From Patescibacteria group bacterium UBA6102 (GTDB lineage: Bacteria > Patescibacteriota > Minisyncoccia > Minisyncoccales > UBA5738), in contig DIWQ01000057.1 in assembly GCA_002423555.1 (NCBI GenBank), positions 1 through 8,190 on the forward strand: 8,190 bases of DNA, read 5' to 3'. The notes beneath the pieces were generated by a model that saw nothing but the letters and a program-made list of their open reading frames with translations, made no database searches and was not told the origin of the DNA. Position numbers and translations under genes: made by a program. This document shows, piece after piece, positions 5,624-8,190 of the stretch (position 1 is its first letter; each line of letters begins with the position of its first letter).

Positions 5624-5881
5624 TCAATCGTATATTTTGTGGTCGCCAATGGTTATCAAAAAAATTTCATTATTCTCGCCGTAACGAAATATAATCCGGC
5701 AATCATAACTGACGGTAAACGCCCAATACTCCGCAAAACGGCCATGCAATTTATGGACACGCAAACGAGAATCGGACAAATCAATTTTAAAAATTTCAAG
5801 AGCAATTTCCGCTTTATCTTTTAAAGAACCGGACAGCTTTTTATAATTGCGTTCAAACTTTGCCGTAGGGATAATTTTCAT
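5624..5881 (-). CDS. RelE/ParE-superfamily toxin (YafQ-like mRNA interferase)
   Basis: An 85-residue basic protein with the RelE/ParE fold order: a strand (MKIIPTAKF), a helical hairpin (about 8-33, with 'FERNYKKL' and 'LKDKAEIALEIF'), then the beta-sheet core 'HKLHGRFAEYWAFTVSYDCRIIFRY' in outline (43-67). The C-terminus 'FLITIGDHKIYD' carries the conserved His81 near the end, as in YafQ/RelE-type ribonucleases, and Arg62 and Arg66 fit the basic active-site positions. Length is normal. It starts 11 bases after the stop of the antitoxin gene, so the two form an operon. Ribosome-dependent mRNA cleavage is inferred from the family; a gyrase-targeting ParE-type activity cannot be excluded. Confidence 0.85.
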   Translation of the reverse strand: MKIIPTAKFERNYKKLSGSLKDKAEIALEIFKIDLSDSRLRVHKLHGRFAEYWAFTVSYDCRIIFRYGENNEIFLITIGDHKIYD

Positions 5882-5892
5882 CCGACAATATT

Positions 5893-6117
5893 TTACCTTA
5901 ATTCTTTCAGTGATTTTATTTCTTTAACTCTTCCCGCGGCAATATCCTTTTCCGCTTCGTCAATTTCTTTTGCCAATTTATCCTCTTGCCACAAACGAAC
6001 CAAAAAACGGACAAACTCGCTTTTTGAAGCAAACTTGCCTGTTTTTACTTCTTTTTCTATTTGCTCGTCCAATTGTTTTGGAAGCGACATGCTCACGATA
6101 TCAAGATTATTTGCCAT
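5893..6117 (-). CDS. Ribbon-helix-helix antitoxin (ParD/CopG-like)
   Basis: A 74-residue protein with an N-terminal ribbon-helix-helix DNA-binding domain: strand 'DIVSMSLP' (6-13), first helix 'KQLDEQIEKEV' (14-24), turn 'KTGKFAS' and second helix 'KSEFVRFLVRLWQED' (32-46). The remaining 47-74 is a charged helix likely to wrap around the toxin. This layout is typical of ParD/CopG-type antitoxins, which repress their own promoter as dimers. It precedes the RelE-like toxin gene by 11 bases. ATG 6117 gives a standard N-terminus before the strand; no strong Shine-Dalgarno is present. Confidence 0.85.
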   Translation of the reverse strand: MANNLDIVSMSLPKQLDEQIEKEVKTGKFASKSEFVRFLVRLWQEDKLAKEIDEAEKDIAAGRVKEIKSLKELR

Positions 6118-6142
6118 ATAATTTGCATACTTTATCCAATAT

Positions 6143-6190
6143 TGTCAATTTAACAAAAAACAAATCAAAAGTAAAATACTCGCGATTATA
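6143..6190 (-). promoter_or_regulatory. Candidate promoter elements for the antitoxin-toxin pair
   Basis: On the minus strand there is a perfect TATAAT (6190-6185), about 70 bases upstream of the antitoxin ATG, but its -35 region is only the T-tract after the 5S gene. Closer in, a perfect TTGACA (6148-6143) lacks a good -10 at 16-18 bases (the best nearby is TATAT, about 22 bases downstream). Either could be used, and read-through from the rRNA operon is a third option. Confidence 0.35.
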
Positions 6191-6203
6191 GTTTTTGATC
6201 TAC

Positions 6204-6217
6204 AAAAAAATTGCGCG
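6204..6217 (-). terminator. U-tract after an extended 5S stem, likely rRNA operon terminator
   Basis: On the minus strand the precursor stem that encloses 5S ends in GCGCGCAA and is followed directly by seven T (6210-6204). A GC-rich closing stem plus a T-run resembles an intrinsic terminator, although the enclosed loop is the whole 5S RNA, so efficiency is uncertain. Confidence 0.45.
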
Positions 6218-6220
6218 CAT

Positions 6221-6330
6221 TGTAAGAAAGCTACCTACTTTCGCCTTGCGACTATCATCGGCCCTGAGAGATTTCACTTCTGTGGTCGGGATGGGAACAG
6301 GTGGAGCACTCTCGGTATAGCTTCCTTACA
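6221..6330 (-). rRNA. rrf: 5S ribosomal RNA
   Basis: About 110 bases with the 5S core on the minus strand: CCACCUGUUCCCAUCCCGAC (helix III/loop C), AGAAGUGAAAUC (loop B side), GGCCGAUGAUAGU (loop A/E) and GCGAAAGUAGGUAGC (loop E and 3' helix). Helix II forms from CCGAGAG and CUCUCAGG. The terminal helix is unusually long: 6211-6233 and 6318-6340 pair over 23 bp with only two G-U wobbles, so the outer part is presumably a precursor-processing stem and the mature ends are inside it. Ends are therefore approximate. It follows 23S by about 80 bases with no tRNA in between. Confidence 0.95.
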
Positions 6331-6411
6331 ATACGCGCAATCGCGGTATTGTTTCAATTTTGTCAGTTATATTTTTCCAGAATCTTAAAAAACAATTTGA
6401 GGTCATTAATT

Positions 6412-8190
6412 GCTAACCAAGGCGTTTGATCGTTTATTAGTACTGCTCGGCTGAATCCCTTGCGGGACTTACACCTGCAGCCTATCAACCTCCTGTTCTT
6501 GGAGGAAACTGAGAGTTCTTATCTTGGAGCCGGCTTCGAACTTAGATGCTTTCAGTTCTTATCCGTTCCCGACTTAGCTACCCGGCGGTGCTCCTGGCGG
6601 AACAACCGGTACACCAGAGGTCAGTTCATCCCGGTCCTCTCGTACTAGGGACGACTCTCCTCAAAACTCAAACGCCTGCGGTAGATAGGGACCGACCTGT
6701 CTCGCGACGGTCTGAACCCAGCTCACGTACCATTTTAACCGGCGAACAGCCGGACGCTTGGGAGCTTCTCCACCCCCGCGCTATGATGAGCCGACATCGA
6801 GGTGCCGAACACGACCGTTGATATGGACTCGTGGGTCGTACCAGCCTGTTATCCCCGGGGTAACTTTTGTTTGATAATCTCTGCCGATTCTAATAACCAG
6901 CATCGGTTCACTAAGTTCCGCTTTCGCGCCTGCGCGGCACATCCGCCTTGCAGTCAAGCCAGCTTTTGCCTTTACGCGACACGCACGATTTCCATCCGTG
7001 CTTAGCTGACCTTTAAACGCCTCCGTTACTTTTTAGGAGGCAAGCGCCCCACTTAAACTGCCCAAGTGACACTGTCACCCTTAGGATTAGGATGATGAAT
7101 ATTGAAGATGGCTATTTCACTGTCGGCTCCACCCCGTCCGAAAACGAGATCTCAACGCCTCACCACTATGCTACGCATCAAAATCCAAAACCCAATATCA
7201 CCCTGCAGTAAAGCTCCCGGGGTCTTTCCGTCTAGCCGCAGGTAGGAAGTATCTTCACTTCCATTACATTTTCACCGGATAATTCGTGGAGACAGTTCTC
7301 AGGTCGTTATACCTTTCATGCGGGTCGCAACTTACGCGACAAGGGACTACGCTACTTTAACACGGTCAGAGTTACCGCGGACGTTCACCCGTAGCTTAGA
7401 CCGGTTAGCGATACCGTCTTGCGACGATACCACCGCCAGTTTTGACACACGGGCACTGGTCAGGTCTCAGCCCCTATATTTCCTCTTGCGAGTTTAGCAG
7501 GGACCTGTGTTTTTGATAAACAGCCGCCTGAGAGTCTTTCGCTGCGCCCCCCACCGAAGTGGGGGGAATGCATATTCCGAAGTTACGCATACTTGTTTGC
7601 CTAGTTCCTTCACGAACTTTCATCCGTTCACCTTGGCGTTTTCACGCCGACCCACCTGTGTCGGTTTACGGTACGGTTCCCTTTTTTTGATAACCCTTGA
7701 GAGGTTTTTCCGGGAAGTTTGCTGGTCCGAATCCGCCCCGGCGAACCGGGACTTTTCGTCAATCCTGTTCCCTTTCCCTCGCTTGCGCTCGGAATCGGGA
7801 GTCGAACTGCCGACGGGAATCCAATAACCCGCTCGGATTACTAAACTTCGTCACTCTCTCGGCAAAAAAAGGAAGGATCGGAATATTAACCGAATGTCCA
7901 TCGGCTGCGCCTCTCGGCTTGACCTTAGGACCGCCTAACCCGCGGATGATCACCATTGCCGCGGAAACCTTGGGTTTTCGGTGTGCGGGGATCTCACCCG
8001 CATTGCGGTTACTCATGCCAACATTCTCACTTCCCAACGCTCCACCAAACCTTACGGTTCGGCTTCGCCGCATTGGGAACGCTCTCCTACCGCTCCCCGC
8101 ATAAATGCGGGAAACCCTTGTCTTCGGTATTAAGCTTGAGCCCCGTGTATTTACGGCGCAAAATTCCTTAGCTAGTAAGCTGTTACGCAC
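6412..8190 (-). rRNA. rrl: 23S ribosomal RNA, 3' part (runs off the window)
   Basis: The 3' 1.8 kb of 23S rRNA on the minus strand, starting around the position equivalent to E. coli 1088. Landmarks: the sarcin-ricin loop CUAGUACGAGAGGACC (6648-6633), the peptidyl-transferase loop GGGGAUAACAGGCUG (6856-6842), GACGGAAAGACCCC (7232-7219), and GUGCGUAACAGCUUACUAG at the window edge. Total length is close to E. coli over the same span, so there is no intron or intervening sequence. Two departures stand out: a simple 8-bp stem with a UUCG loop (7547-7566) replaces a longer helix, and the normally near-invariant H69-H71 region (7341-7376) differs from the E. coli sequence at many positions. The 3' end is estimated. 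ORFs across this stretch are spurious. Confidence 0.98.

Noticed and set aside
5378..5824. Plus-strand ORF of 148 codons
   Set aside because: It runs antisense through the 5S-like element and the RelE-like toxin gene, with no recognisable domain or start signal.
6341..6411. tRNA gene in the 23S-5S spacer
   Set aside because: The spacer is short and AT-rich with no TpsiC-like motif or cloverleaf.
7759..8190. Long minus-strand ORF (143 codons) and several plus-strand ORFs between 6460 and 8171
   Set aside because: They lie wholly inside 23S rRNA, whose conserved landmarks are recognisable throughout; the predicted proteins have no coherent features.

Overview
This window looks like part of a small-genome bacterium, most likely of the Patescibacteria/CPR group (Parcubacteria-like). 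The reasons are a compact 23S rRNA with reduced helices, very short genes that overlap or abut, few clear Shine-Dalgarno sites, a very short MreD, and a conserved short-protein N-terminus that I recall from that group. The assignment rests on the character of the sequence, not on a database search.

Layout, left to right. Positions 1-240 are non-coding: a degenerate AT-rich inverted-repeat element (about 26-165), then a TTGACA box that leads into a 53-residue two-helix membrane protein (241-402, +) with no room for a ribosome binding site. Converging on it from the minus strand is a probable three-gene operon: a heptad-repeat coiled-coil protein (982-1518), a HicB-type antitoxin (648-971) and a HicA toxin (418-648). 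Its promoter is near 1548-1576. Next comes a cell-elongation cluster on the minus strand, mreC (4037-4882), mreD (3727-4044) and a class B PBP2 transpeptidase (1638-3752). The three genes overlap, so they should be translated together to build the septum-independent wall machinery; mreB and rodA are not in the window.

Positions 4883-5135 form a divergent promoter region. To the right it drives a tiny unit on the plus strand: a possible 28-residue basic ORF overlapping a 49-residue aspartate-rich ORF, ended by a perfect 18-bp bidirectional terminator (5298-5338). Left of the terminator on the minus strand (reading leftwards from 5616) lies the most unusual part: a 5S rRNA-like element with about 27 extra bases in loop C (5455-5616), followed directly by a 23-codon stub that resembles the N-terminus of GrpB-like nucleotidyltransferases. 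Upstream of that element, on the same strand, is a ribbon-helix-helix antitoxin/RelE-type toxin pair (5624-6117), and upstream of that the genuine 5S rRNA (about 6221-6330) and the 3' 60% of a 23S rRNA (6412 to the window end).

Thus a toxin-antitoxin pair sits just downstream of an rRNA operon and is bracketed by a real 5S gene and a 5S look-alike. That 5S-like element is the best candidate here for something undescribed. The mre/PBP2 genes and the rRNAs are firm calls; the small ORFs, promoters and the GrpB remnant are less certain.
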